Shown here: piece by piece, positions 16,555 through 24,204 of the stretch
How positions within the stretch are numbered: the first letter of the stretch is position 1
Layout: every line of letters begins with the position of its first letter
Source: Methylobacterium sp. Leaf118
Lineage (GTDB): Bacteria > Pseudomonadota > Alphaproteobacteria > Rhizobiales > Beijerinckiaceae
Reading direction: 5' to 3'
Assembly (NCBI RefSeq): GCF_920984675.1
Contig: NZ_CAKLBV010000044.1
Location: 1-41,172, forward strand
Length of the DNA stretch: 41,172 bases
Program-made: the position numbers and the translations under genes
Notes under the pieces: model-generated
Database searches by the model: none
The model's input: the letters and a program-made list of their open reading frames with translations, nothing else
What the model was told of the DNA's origin: nothing

Positions 16555-18014
16555 CCGACGCCCCTCTCTGGACCCCGTCCGCCCTCGAAGCCGCCACCGG
16601 CGGACGCCTGCTCGGCGCGCCGCGCCCGATTGCCGGGGCCTCGATCGACACGCGCACCCTCGCGCCGGGCGACCTGTTCTTCGCGATCCGGGGCGAGGCG
16701 CGCGACGGCCACGACTTCGTGCGCACCGCTCTCGACAAGGGCGCGGGCGCCGCCGTGGTCGCGGCCTCCCGGGCGGACGAATTCTCCGATCTCGGCCCCG
16801 TCCTGGCGGTGCCGGAGACGACGGACGATCCCGTGCTGGAGGCGATGCGCCGGCTCGGCCTTGCCGCCCGCGCGCGGTCGCAGGCCGGCATCGTCGCGGT
16901 GACGGGCTCGGTCGGCAAGACCGGCACCAAGGAGGCCCTGCGTCACGTCCTGTCGGCGCAGGGACCGACCCACGCCTCCGTCGCCTCCTACAACAACCAC
17001 TGGGGCGTGCCGCTGACACTCGCCCGCATGCCGCAGGGCGCCCGCTACGGCGTGTTCGAGATCGGCATGAACCACGCCGCCGAGATCCTGCCGCTGGCCG
17101 CCATGGTCGCGCCCGACGTCGCGCTGATCACCACCGTCGAGCCGGTGCATATCGAGCACTTCCCGTCCCTCTCGGCAATCGCCGACGCCAAGGGCGAGAT
17201 CTTCTCCGGGCTGAAACCCGCGGGCGTGGCGGTGATCAACCGCGACAACCCGAACTTTTCGCGTCTGCTCGCCCATGCCCACGCCTCGCGGGCGGGCCGG
17301 GTCGTCACCTTCGGCGAGCACGCGGAGGCGGATGTCCGCGCCCACCGCATCCTCACCCGCCCCGACGTCTCGGTGGTCGACGCCACCGTGATGGGCGTGC
17401 CGGTCGCCTACCAGCTCGGCACCCCGGGTCGGCACGTGGCGATGAACTCGCTCGGCGTGCTGGCCGTGGTCCACGCCCTCGGGGCCGATCTCGCCCGCGC
17501 CGCCCTGTCGCTCGCCAGCCTCAAGCCGCCGGTCGGGCGCGGCGAGCGCACCGCCCTGCGGATCGCGGACGGCGAGGCCTTCCTGGTGGACGAGAGCTAC
17601 AACGCCAATCCCGCCTCGATCCGGGCCGCGCTCGCGACGCTCGCGGGCATCGAGGTCGGGTCGAAGGGGCGCCGCATCGCCGTGCTCGGCGACATGAAGG
17701 AGCTCGGCGCGGCGGGCGAGAGCCTGCATCACGGCCTGGCCGAGGCGGTCGAGGCCCACGGCGTCGATCTCGTCTTCGCCGCCGGGCCGCTGATGCGCCA
17801 CCTGTTCGAGGCGCTGCCGATGGCACGCCGGGGCGGGGCCGCGGCCACCGCCGCCGAGATCACCGATGCGGTCGTCGCCGTCCTGAGGCCGGGCGACGCC
17901 GTGATGGTCAAAGGCTCGAACTCCATGCGCATGGCCCGGATTGTCGAAGCGGTCAAAGCCCGCTACGCGCTGCCCCCGGGCCAGCGCGAAGCCTCGCTCG
18001 AGGCGGTTCGCTGA
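16551..18014 (+). CDS. murF: UDP-MurNAc-tripeptide:D-alanyl-D-alanine ligase
   Basis: A 487-residue Mur ligase that adds D-Ala-D-Ala to complete UDP-MurNAc-pentapeptide. The N-terminal domain contains SIDTRTLAPGDLFFAIRG. The ATP loop is VTGSVGKTGTKEAL (Lys123). Further conserved blocks are YNNHWGVPLTLAR, EIGMNHAAEI, the central-domain HIEHFPSLSAIADAKGEI with its likely carbamylated lysine, and DESYNANPASIRAAL in the third domain. It overlaps murE by 4 nt, and mraY starts 102 nt downstream. The product is the substrate of MraY, the next gene. Nothing looks missing. Confidence 0.97.
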   Translation: MTDAPLWTPSALEAATGGRLLGAPRPIAGASIDTRTLAPGDLFFAIRGEARDGHDFVRTALDKGAGAAVVAASRADEFSDLGPVLAVPETTDDPVLEAMRRLGLAARARSQAGIVAVTGSVGKTGTKEALRHVLSAQGPTHASVASYNNHWGVPLTLARMPQGARYGVFEIGMNHAAEILPLAAMVAPDVALITTVEPVHIEHFPSLSAIADAKGEIFSGLKPAGVAVINRDNPNFSRLLAHAHASRAGRVVTFGEHAEADVRAHRILTRPDVSVVDATVMGVPVAYQLGTPGRHVAMNSLGVLAVVHALGADLARAALSLASLKPPVGRGERTALRIADGEAFLVDESYNANPASIRAALATLAGIEVGSKGRRIAVLGDMKELGAAGESLHHGLAEAVEAHGVDLVFAAGPLMRHLFEALPMARRGGAAATAAEITDAVVAVLRPGDAVMVKGSNSMRMARIVEAVKARYALPPGQREASLEAVR

Positions 18015-18116
18015 CGCCTATTGAACACCGGACCGTTCGCGTCCGGCACCCTTGAGCCCGGTCGCGCCCCTCGGCACGGCCGAACTCGAAGACCACTGCC
18101 GCGGACGGACCCTCGG

Positions 18117-19199
18117 ATGCTCTATCTGCTGTCGGAACTGAGCGGCACGCTCACGCCCCTCAACGTGTTCCGCTACATCACCTTCCGCACCGGCGGCGCG
18201 CTGTTCACGGCGGGCTTCTTCGTGTTCTGGTTCGGACCCTGGATCATCTCGCTCCTTCGCCTGCGCCAGGGCAAGGGCCAGCCGATCCGCGAGGACGGCC
18301 CGGCGACGCACCTGACCAAGCGCGGCACACCCACCATGGGCGGCCTGATGATCCTGGCCGGCGCCGTGGTCTCGGTTCTGCTCTGGACCAACCCGCGCAA
18401 CCACTATGTCTGGGTGACCCTCGCCGTGACCCTCGGCTTCGGCGCGATCGGCTTCTACGACGACTATCTCAAGGTCACGAAGCAGTCCCACAAGGGCTTT
18501 TCCGGGCGCTTCCGTCTCCTGCTCGAATTCGCGATCGCGGGCGCGGCCTGCCTGTTGATCTCGGTCTATTCCCCGGCCTCGCTCCAGAATCAGCTCGCCT
18601 TCCCGGTCTTCAAGGACGCGCTGCTGAACCTCGGCTGGTTCTGGATTCCGTTCGCGGCCTTCGTGATCGTCGGCGCGGGCAACGCGGTCAACATCACCGA
18701 CGGGCTCGACGGGCTCGCCATTGTCCCCGTGATGATCGCCTGCGGCACCTTCGGCGTGATCGCCTATCTCGTCGGCAATTCGTTCACCGCGGGCTACCTG
18801 CAGGTGAACTACGTGCGCGACACCGGTGAACTCGCCGTCGTCTGCGGCGCGGTGATCGGGGCAGGGCTTGGCTTCCTCTGGTTCAACGCGCCGCCCGCGC
18901 AGATCTTCATGGGCGATACCGGCTCCCTGGCACTCGGCGGATTGCTCGGCATCATCGCGGTGGCGGCCAAGCACGAGATCGTGCTCGCCATCGTCGGCGG
19001 CCTGTTCGTCCTCGAGATCATGTCGGTGATCATCCAGGTGCTGTCGTTCAAGTTCACCGGCAAGCGCGTCTTCCGCATGGCGCCGATCCACCACCATTTC
19101 GAGCAGAAGGGCTGGAAGGAGCCGCAGGTCGTGATCCGCTTCTGGATCATCGCCGTGATCCTGGCGCTCGTCGGGCTCGCCACGCTGAAGCTGCGCTGA
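18117..19199 (+). CDS. mraY: Phospho-N-acetylmuramoyl-pentapeptide-transferase
   Basis: A 360-residue polytopic membrane enzyme, with about ten predicted helices, that transfers phospho-MurNAc-pentapeptide to undecaprenyl phosphate to form lipid I. The catalytic pair Asp115-Asp116 is in FYDDYLK. Also present are the substrate loop KRGTPTMGGL, the NAVNITDGLDGLA block and the MAPIHHHFE motif near the C-terminus. The ATG at 18117 gives the normal N-terminus (MLYLLSEL); an upstream in-frame ATG at 18021 would add 32 Arg/Pro-rich residues that do not belong to the family. It sits between murF and murD in the usual cluster order. Confidence 0.97.
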   Translation: MLYLLSELSGTLTPLNVFRYITFRTGGALFTAGFFVFWFGPWIISLLRLRQGKGQPIREDGPATHLTKRGTPTMGGLMILAGAVVSVLLWTNPRNHYVWVTLAVTLGFGAIGFYDDYLKVTKQSHKGFSGRFRLLLEFAIAGAACLLISVYSPASLQNQLAFPVFKDALLNLGWFWIPFAAFVIVGAGNAVNITDGLDGLAIVPVMIACGTFGVIAYLVGNSFTAGYLQVNYVRDTGELAVVCGAVIGAGLGFLWFNAPPAQIFMGDTGSLALGGLLGIIAVAAKHEIVLAIVGGLFVLEIMSVIIQVLSFKFTGKRVFRMAPIHHHFEQKGWKEPQVVIRFWIIAVILALVGLATLKLR

Positions 19200-19311
19200 G
19201 GCGCGATCGAACCCGGTCCGGGGTGCCACTCCGACCCTCGGCGTCCCTCCGCGGCGACGGGCCAAGGCCGCCGACGCGGCCCCCTTAGGCGGAGGGCGGG
19301 GACGGGCTATG

Positions 19312-19326
19312 GGGAGGTGTCCTCCC
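19312..19326 (+). promoter_or_regulatory. Small hairpin holding an SD-like sequence upstream of murD
   Basis: GGGAGG (19312-19317) and CCTCCC (19321-19326) form a perfect 6-bp stem with a 3-nt TGT loop, 17 nt before the chosen murD start. GGGAGG is itself a Shine-Dalgarno-like sequence, the only good one in this 144-nt spacer. The hairpin could mask or position the ribosome site. A regulatory role is an inference. Confidence 0.4.
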
Positions 19327-19343
19327 GCAACGTCGAGAATGCC

Positions 19344-20711
19344 ATGACGCCCGCCACCACCTTCGCCGGCCAGAAGGTCGCCCTGTTCGGCCTGGGCGGC
19401 TCGGGGCTCGCCACCGTCCGCGCGCTGCTCGCCGGCGGGGCCGACGTGCTCGCCTGGGACGACAGCACGAGCAGCCGCGACCGGGCCCGGGAGCAGGGCG
19501 TCACGGTGTCGGATCTGCGCGACGCCGACTGGTCGGGCTTTTCCGCCCTGATTCTGGCCCCGGGCGTGCCGTTGACGCATCCCGAGCCGCACTGGACCGT
19601 CCCGCTCGCCAAAGGGGCCGGCGTCGAGATCATCGGCGATATCGAGATCTTCTGCCGGGAACGCGCGGCGCTGGCTCCCAAAGCGCCGTTCGTCGCGATC
19701 ACCGGCACCAACGGCAAATCGACCACGACGGCCTTGACCGCCCACGTCCTGCGGGAGGCCGGCCGCGACGTGCAGATGGGCGGCAATATCGGCACCGCGA
19801 TCCTCTCGCTGGCCCCGCCCTCCGACAGCCGCGTCCACGTCGTCGAGCTCTCGACCTTCCAGATCGATCTGACCCCCTCGCTCAAGCCCGGCATCGGCGT
19901 TCTGCTCAACCTGACGCCGGATCATCTCGACCGCCACGGCAGCATGGAGAACTACGCCGCCATCAAGGAGCGCGTGATCCAGGGCGCCGGCCTCGCCGTG
20001 GTCGGGGTGGACGATCCCCACTGCGCGGCCATCGCCGGACGGCGCGGGGCCCCGCGGGTGCGGATCCATGTCGAGGGCCACGGCGGGGAGGCCGGCGACC
20101 TGATCGTCCGGGACGCCCGGATCCTCGATGAAGAGGGGACCTGCCTCGCCGACCTGTCCGGCATCGGTTCGCTCCGCGGCGCCCATAACGGGCAGAACGC
20201 GGCGGTCGCCGTCGCCGTGGCCCGCGCCCTCGGGATCGCGGGCGACACCCTCGCCGCGGCCCTGCGGAGCTTTCCGGGCCTTGCCCATCGCATGGAAGGG
20301 CTCGGGCGTCGGGGGCGCGCGCTGTTCGTCAACGATTCCAAGGCGACCAACGCCGATTCGACCGAGAAGGCGCTTCTCGCCTTCCGCGACATCCACTGGA
20401 TCGTTGGCGGCAAGGCCAAGGAGGGCGGGATCGCGCCGCTGGCGTCGTTGTTCGACCGCGTCGCCCACGCCTACCTGATCGGCGCGTCGAGCGACACCTT
20501 CGCCGCGACGCTGGAGGGGAGGGTGCCCTTCACCCGTTGCGGCACCCTGGAGGCCGCGACCGAGGCGGCGGCGACGGCGGCGGCCGCATCCCCGGCCCCA
20601 GAGCCGGTCGTCCTGCTGTCGCCGGCTTGCGCCTCCTACGACCAGTTCCCGAACTTCGAGGTGCGGGGCGACCGCTTCCGCGCCCTGGTCAAGGCACTGC
20701 CCGAGATCTGA
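19344..20711 (+). CDS. murD: UDP-N-acetylmuramoylalanine--D-glutamate ligase
   Basis: A 455-residue Mur ligase that adds D-Glu to UDP-MurNAc-L-Ala in the cytoplasm. The N-terminal Rossmann-like domain opens KVALFGLGGSGLATVRAL. The ATP loop is GTNGKST (121-127), followed by HVVELSTFQ and the DHLDRHGSMENYAAIK block with the probable carbamylated Lys208. The third domain has FVNDSKATNADSTEKAL, then IVGGKAKEGG and LLSPACASYDQFPNFEVRG. The start is not certain. ATG at 19344 gives the usual N-terminus. A GTG at 19317 would add 9 residues but sits inside the SD-like hairpin. murD is the last gene of the cluster here; a convergent tRNA follows instead of ftsW. Confidence 0.95.
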   Translation: MTPATTFAGQKVALFGLGGSGLATVRALLAGGADVLAWDDSTSSRDRAREQGVTVSDLRDADWSGFSALILAPGVPLTHPEPHWTVPLAKGAGVEIIGDIEIFCRERAALAPKAPFVAITGTNGKSTTTALTAHVLREAGRDVQMGGNIGTAILSLAPPSDSRVHVVELSTFQIDLTPSLKPGIGVLLNLTPDHLDRHGSMENYAAIKERVIQGAGLAVVGVDDPHCAAIAGRRGAPRVRIHVEGHGGEAGDLIVRDARILDEEGTCLADLSGIGSLRGAHNGQNAAVAVAVARALGIAGDTLAAALRSFPGLAHRMEGLGRRGRALFVNDSKATNADSTEKALLAFRDIHWIVGGKAKEGGIAPLASLFDRVAHAYLIGASSDTFAATLEGRVPFTRCGTLEAATEAAATAAAASPAPEPVVLLSPACASYDQFPNFEVRGDRFRALVKALPEI

Positions 20712-20748
20712 CGCGGGCCTCGCGCCGTAGCGCGGACCCGAAACGAAG

Positions 20749-20776
20749 AAGGGGTCGGCCTGAAGGCCAACCCCTT
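20749..20776 (-). terminator. tRNA-His terminator hairpin
   Basis: On the minus strand, AAGGGGTTGGCC and GGCCGACCCCTT form a 12-bp stem with one U-G pair and a 4-nt loop, about 20 nt after the tRNA 3' end. On the plus strand the same pair is a C-A mismatch, so it suits the tRNA transcript better, though it could also slow murD transcription from the other side. The T-run is weak. Confidence 0.65.
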
Positions 20777-20796
20777 GCTTCATCGAACGAATATGA

Positions 20797-20873
20797 TGGT
20801 ACCACCGGCCCGGCTCGAACGGGCGACCCCTAGATCCACAATCTAGTGCTCTAACCAACTGAGCTACGGCGGC
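20797..20873 (-). tRNA. tRNA-His (GTG), CCA encoded, A73 and no encoded G-1
   Basis: Read on the minus strand, the cloverleaf is complete. The acceptor arm is GCCGCCG with CGGTGGT (two G-U pairs). The D arm is GCTC/GAGC. The anticodon stem CTAGA/TCTAG carries the loop TTGTGGA, so the anticodon is GTG (His). The T arm is GCCCG/CGGGC with loop TTCGAGC. The body spans 20800-20873 and the encoded CCA is 20797-20799. The discriminator base is A (complement of 20800) and the base before position 1 is T, so neither of the near-universal tRNA-His features (G-1 and C73) is present. This matches the exception described for a large clade of alphaproteobacteria. Confidence 0.97.
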
Positions 20874-20885
20874 ACGTGAGGGGGA

Positions 20886-20912
20886 CTTATCCTGTGGCTC
20901 GCGCCATTTCAA
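20886..20912 (-). promoter_or_regulatory. Probable tRNA-His promoter
   Basis: On the minus strand, TTGAAA (20912-20907) is followed after 15 nt by GATAAG (20891-20886), or after 16-17 nt if the -10 is read as ATAAGT or TAAGTC. This lies 13 nt before the tRNA 5' end. Position and hexamers fit a sigma-70 promoter with a very short leader. Confidence 0.45.
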
Positions 20913-21015
20913 GCGTCTCGAACGCATCGTTCGTGGATTGCGCCGCCGCCGTCCGGATGGGCTTCGGGCGCCGCCCGCTCCCCCATCCGGGGGCGCTGCC
21001 CGGACCGCGGCAGCC

Positions 21016-21660
21016 TCAGTAAAGGTCGCCGGACCGGCCGGCCGGCGGAGCGTCGTAGAGGTCGCCGAACGGGTCGCCGAACGGGTCGCGGACCCGGCGG
21101 CGGGACGTTGCACCGTAGACCTCGTCCGAGGCGTCGCCGCGCGAGCGCACGGCCACGACGGCGTCGCCGCGCCATCCGCCGCTTCGGACGGCTGCGGGCG
21201 GCCGGTGGACGTCGGCCACCGCGGGCTCGGCCACGCTACCCTCGATCACCACGCGGGTGTTGGCCATCTTCTGCTGCTTCACGAGGGCGAACAGGGTCGC
21301 GGCATGGCGCTGCGAGAGCCGCACGCAGCCATGGGAGGCCGCGCTGCCGAGGCGGCGCGTGTGCGTGGTGCCGTGAATGGCGTGGCCGGTCTGGGTGAAG
21401 AAGATCGCGTGGGGCATCGGCGCATTGTCCCATTCCCGCGAGAAATGGGAGGCCTCCATCCGGAAGGGCCGGTAGCCGCCGCTGGGCGTGTCGTAGGACG
21501 CGATCCCGGTCGAGACCGGCCAGACGTGACGGGTCTCCCCGTCCACCGCGACGGTCATGCGCTGGGCGTCCTTGTCGACGCTGATGAGCAGCTCCGCACG
21601 CGCCGCCGAAGCAGAGAACAGGGCAAGGCCGGCGAGGCACAGGATCACACGCGGACGCAT
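21016..21660 (-). CDS. L,D-transpeptidase (YkuD family), exported
   Basis: A 214-residue protein with a signal peptide of about 22 residues (RVILCLAGLALFSASAARA). The YkuD catalytic domain follows, with His96 in AIHGTTHTRR and the active-site motif SHGCVR (Cys112, Arg114). Such enzymes form 3-3 cross-links in peptidoglycan or attach proteins to it. The N-terminal LLISVDKDAQRMTVAVDG and VSTG blocks are typical. After about residue 145 the sequence becomes Arg/Asp-rich and ends in a repetitive tail (DPFGDPFGD...), which is outside the enzyme domain. The ATG at 21660 fits the signal peptide; the frame is open further upstream, but that part is Arg-rich nonsense. Confidence 0.93.
   Translation of the reverse strand: MRPRVILCLAGLALFSASAARAELLISVDKDAQRMTVAVDGETRHVWPVSTGIASYDTPSGGYRPFRMEASHFSREWDNAPMPHAIFFTQTGHAIHGTTHTRRLGSAASHGCVRLSQRHAATLFALVKQQKMANTRVVIEGSVAEPAVADVHRPPAAVRSGGWRGDAVVAVRSRGDASDEVYGATSRRRVRDPFGDPFGDLYDAPPAGRSGDLY
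21061..21084 (+). repeat. Two exact 12-nt tandem copies in the L,D-transpeptidase tail
   Basis: GTCGCCGAACGG occurs twice in a row, with a degenerate third copy after it. It encodes the DPFGDPFGD tail of the L,D-transpeptidase on the other strand. Confidence 0.8.
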
Positions 21661-21740
21661 CCGGGACACTCCAACGGGTCGAGACGGAGGATTAGATGCA
21701 CCGTCAAAGCCGCGCTTCAATGGCGGCAGAACGGAATGGC

Positions 21741-21980
21741 TCACCACCGGAGCGCGGCGTCGCGCACGTAACCGCGCGAGATCAGCCGGCTGTTCTCCCG
21801 AGCCCGGCGTTCCGCCTCCATCAGGTCGGCGAGGGCATCGGTGATGGCGCAGCGCAGGGCGATGCCGGCATCGCCCTCGGTGGCGTTCAGATAGGCCTGG
21901 GCGATCTCCTCGACCGGGCAGGAGACGGGCGCATCCGCCGAACGGCGAGGCTCGCGCGGCTGGCGCAGGGGCTCGGGCAT
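21741..21980 (-). CDS. Small hypothetical protein (79 residues)
   Basis: A 79-residue cytoplasmic protein. The first 20 residues are Pro/Arg-rich. The rest is helical and acidic/basic, VEEIAQAYLNATEGDAGIAL followed by RCAITDALADLMEAERRARE and NSRLISRGYVRDAALRW. A good ribosome site (GGAGAGA, 5 nt before the ATG) and GC-rich third codon positions support it as real. It has its own upstream region with a TTAA-N7-TTAC sequence. It lies 80 nt upstream of the L,D-transpeptidase gene in the same direction and may be cotranscribed with it. I do not recognise the family with certainty. The layout suggests a small coiled helical protein. Confidence 0.75.
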   Translation of the reverse strand: MPEPLRQPREPRRSADAPVSCPVEEIAQAYLNATEGDAGIALRCAITDALADLMEAERRARENSRLISRGYVRDAALRW

Positions 21981-22087
21981 GGTCTCTCTCCGACTCGATA
22001 TGAGAACGAAGATAGAACACTCCAGGACGGTTAACGAGACCTTACCGCGATCCGTCAGGCCTGTGGACGACGCCCGAACAACGCTCG

Positions 22088-22554
22088 TCAGGGAGCCGAC
22101 CGACCGTCGAGGGGATCGAAGTACGCGTCGGCCCGACTGGGCGCGCCGGCGATTCCGGGGCCGGCGGGTGCGCCGCCCCCGCCGCTTCCGCCGAGGTCAG
22201 CGGGGCCCGGCCGCAGGTCGAGAACGCCGCTTCGGGCCGCGAGCGCGGGGAGCGAACCGCCGACCGCCCCGACGATACCTCCACCGAGACTGAGCCCGCC
22301 GGGATTCACGCGGCCGCCGGTGGTGAGGGTCTCATCGGCAAAGCGCGGGCCGGAGGCGGAGGAGCCGCCGCCGAGGCTGAGACCACCCGAGGGGCGAGGC
22401 CGAGCGGGGCGGGCGCGACCGGGATGGAGGGGGGAGCGGGCAAGGCCGGAACGGGTGGCGGCGGCGGGGCCTCGGCCGGCTGCGCGAGCGCCGCACCTCC
22501 GGCGAGCCCGAGCCAGACCACACCGCCGAAGACGTTCCGGAAGATCGCTCTCAT
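22088..22554 (-). pseudogene. Secreted Pro/Gly-rich protein, frame apparently broken by a 1-nt deletion
   Basis: From the ATG at 22554 the minus strand encodes a signal peptide (MRAIFRNVFGGVVWLGLAGG, then AALAQ) and a Pro/Ala-rich region up to PVAPAPLGLA. It then becomes Arg/Pro nonsense and stops at 22306. In the frame one nucleotide over, a sensible continuation begins at the same place: PSGGLSLGGGSSASGPRFAD, then ETLTTGGRVNPGGLSLGGG, ending SRADAYFDPLDGRSAP at 22088. The two halves join if one more base were present in the run of four G at 22391-22394 (four C in the coding strand). The joined product would be about 155 residues with two GGLSLGGG repeats. This could be a real lesion, a slippery site or a sequencing error. 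The frame-a product alone would be 82 residues. Confidence 0.6.
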
Positions 22555-22592
22555 GATCGCTCGGCCCTCTCGACGCCTCTGCCGGAGGGGCC

Positions 22593-22617
22593 AACGTCGC
22601 GGGCGGGCGGTGGTTCA
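22593..22617 (-). promoter_or_regulatory. Weak EcfG-like promoter match before the frameshifted gene
   Basis: On the minus strand TGAAC is followed after exactly 16 nt by CGTT, one mismatch from the EcfG consensus GGAAC-N16/17-CGTT. The CGTT lies about 38 nt before the ATG at 22554. Confidence 0.35.
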
Positions 22618-22723
22618 GGGCGGCGAAGTTGGTGCGGCCGTAGCCGCACCGTGCAGAGTCCCGCCTCCGTCCTTCGCGGCCTCACGGGGGGCTGCGAGGG
22701 ACGGGAGCGGTGCGGTCGAAGCC

Positions 22724-24163
22724 TCAGGTGTGGATCACGCGGCCATACGCGTCGAGCACGCTCTCGTGCATCATCTCGGACAGGGTCGGGTGCGGGAAGA
22801 CCGTGTGCATCAGCTCCTCCTCGGTCGTCTCCAGCGTCATCGCCACGACGTAGCCCTGGATCAGCTCGGTCACCTCGGCCCCGACCATGTGGGCGCCGAG
22901 GAGCTGGCCGGTCTTGGCGTCGAAGATCGTCTTGATCAAGCCGTCCGGCTCGCCGAGCGCGATCGCCTTGCCGTTGCCGGCGAAGGGGAAGCGGCCGACC
23001 TTGACCTGGAAGCCGAGATCCTTGGCCTTCGCCTCGGTGAGGCCGACGCTGGCGATCTGCGGGTGGCAATAGGTGCAGCCCGGGATCTTGCCCTTGTCCA
23101 TCGGATGGGTGTGCAGCCCCTTGATGGTCTCGATGCAGATGACGCCCTCGTGCTCGGCCTTGTGGGCGAGCATCGGTGGGCCGGCGACGTCACCGATGGC
23201 GTAGACGCCGGGCACGTTGGTGCGGCCGAGCCCGTCGGTGACCACGATCCCGCGCTCGATTTTCACCCCGAGCGTCTCGAGGCCGAGATTCTCAATGTTG
23301 CCGACGACGCCGACGGCCGAGATCAGCTTGTCGGCGGTCAGCTGCTGCGACTTGCCCTTGTCGTCCTCGACGGTGGCGGTGACGGAGTTGGCGCCCTTCT
23401 CGACCTTCGTGACCTTGGCCCCGGTGAGGATCTTGATGCCCTGCTTCTCGAAGCGCTTGCGGGCGAGGCCGGCGATCTCGGCATCTTCCACCGGCAGGAT
23501 CTGCGGCAGGAGCTCGATCACCGTCACGTCGACGCCCATGGTGCGGTAGAACGAGGCGAACTCGATGCCGATGGCACCCGAGCCCATCACCAGCAGGCTC
23601 TTGGGCATCGCCTCCGGCACCATGGCCTCGTAATAGGTCCAGATCAGCTTCTTGTCCGGCTCGATCCCGGGCAGCACCCGCGGGCGGGCGCCGGTCGCGA
23701 CGATGATGTGCTTGGCCTGGTAGCGGCCCGCGCCCTTGGCGCCCTTCGGGGCTTCCGCGCGCTTGGTCTCCTTCACGGCGACCGTGCCGGGGGTGTTGCC
23801 TTTCGGCGCGACCTCGATCGTGCCTTCGCCCCAGATCACGTCGACCTTGTTCTTCTTCAGGAGCATGCCGACGCCGCCATTGAGCCGGCCCGAGACGCCG
23901 CGGGAGCGCTTGACGATGGCGGATGCATCGAAGCTGACGTTATCGGCCTTCAGCCCATAATCGGCGGCGTGCTGCATGTAGTGGTAGATCTCGGCCGAGC
24001 GCAGCAGGGCCTTGGTCGGGATGCAGCCCCAGTTGAGGCAGATGCCGCCCAGATGCTCGCGGTCGACCACCGCGGTCTTGAAGCCGAGCTGTGCCGCGCG
24101 GATCGCGGTGACGTAGCCCCCGGGCCCGGCGCCGATGATGAGAACGTCGTAGGTTTCCGCCAT
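22724..24163 (-). CDS. lpdA: Dihydrolipoyl dehydrogenase (E3)
   Basis: A 479-residue flavoprotein that reoxidises dihydrolipoyl groups and reduces NAD+. It starts with the FAD-binding DVLIIGAGPGGYVTAIRAAQ. The redox disulfide is Cys42/Cys47 in GGICLNWGCIPTK. The NAD-binding loop is LLVMGSGAIGIEF. The second FAD motif is GVYAIGDVAGPPMLAHKAEH. The C-terminal His458/Glu463 pair is in FPHPTLSE. A small Lys/Ala-rich insert (AEAPKGAKGAGRYQ) sits before the IIVATGARPR segment. The ATG at 24163, with GGAGCGG upstream, gives the normal N-terminus. It is the last gene of the pdh operon here and so should serve PDH, though it could also serve other 2-oxoacid complexes. Confidence 0.97.
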   Translation of the reverse strand: MAETYDVLIIGAGPGGYVTAIRAAQLGFKTAVVDREHLGGICLNWGCIPTKALLRSAEIYHYMQHAADYGLKADNVSFDASAIVKRSRGVSGRLNGGVGMLLKKNKVDVIWGEGTIEVAPKGNTPGTVAVKETKRAEAPKGAKGAGRYQAKHIIVATGARPRVLPGIEPDKKLIWTYYEAMVPEAMPKSLLVMGSGAIGIEFASFYRTMGVDVTVIELLPQILPVEDAEIAGLARKRFEKQGIKILTGAKVTKVEKGANSVTATVEDDKGKSQQLTADKLISAVGVVGNIENLGLETLGVKIERGIVVTDGLGRTNVPGVYAIGDVAGPPMLAHKAEHEGVICIETIKGLHTHPMDKGKIPGCTYCHPQIASVGLTEAKAKDLGFQVKVGRFPFAGNGKAIALGEPDGLIKTIFDAKTGQLLGAHMVGAEVTELIQGYVVAMTLETTEEELMHTVFPHPTLSEMMHESVLDAYGRVIHT

Positions 24164-24204
24164 GATCCGCTCCGTCTGACCGGGCGCCACGGCGCCCATT
24201 CGTC

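Noticed and set aside
13371..17019. Two long minus-strand open frames opposite ftsI, murE and murF
   Set aside because: The sequence is of the same low-quality Arg/Gly/Asp type, without domains. The plus-strand genes show complete catalytic motifs.
18018..21113. A minus-strand open frame of over 1,000 residues opposite mraY and murD
   Set aside because: It also reads through the tRNA-His gene and the terminator, so it cannot be coding as a whole. No recognisable domain.
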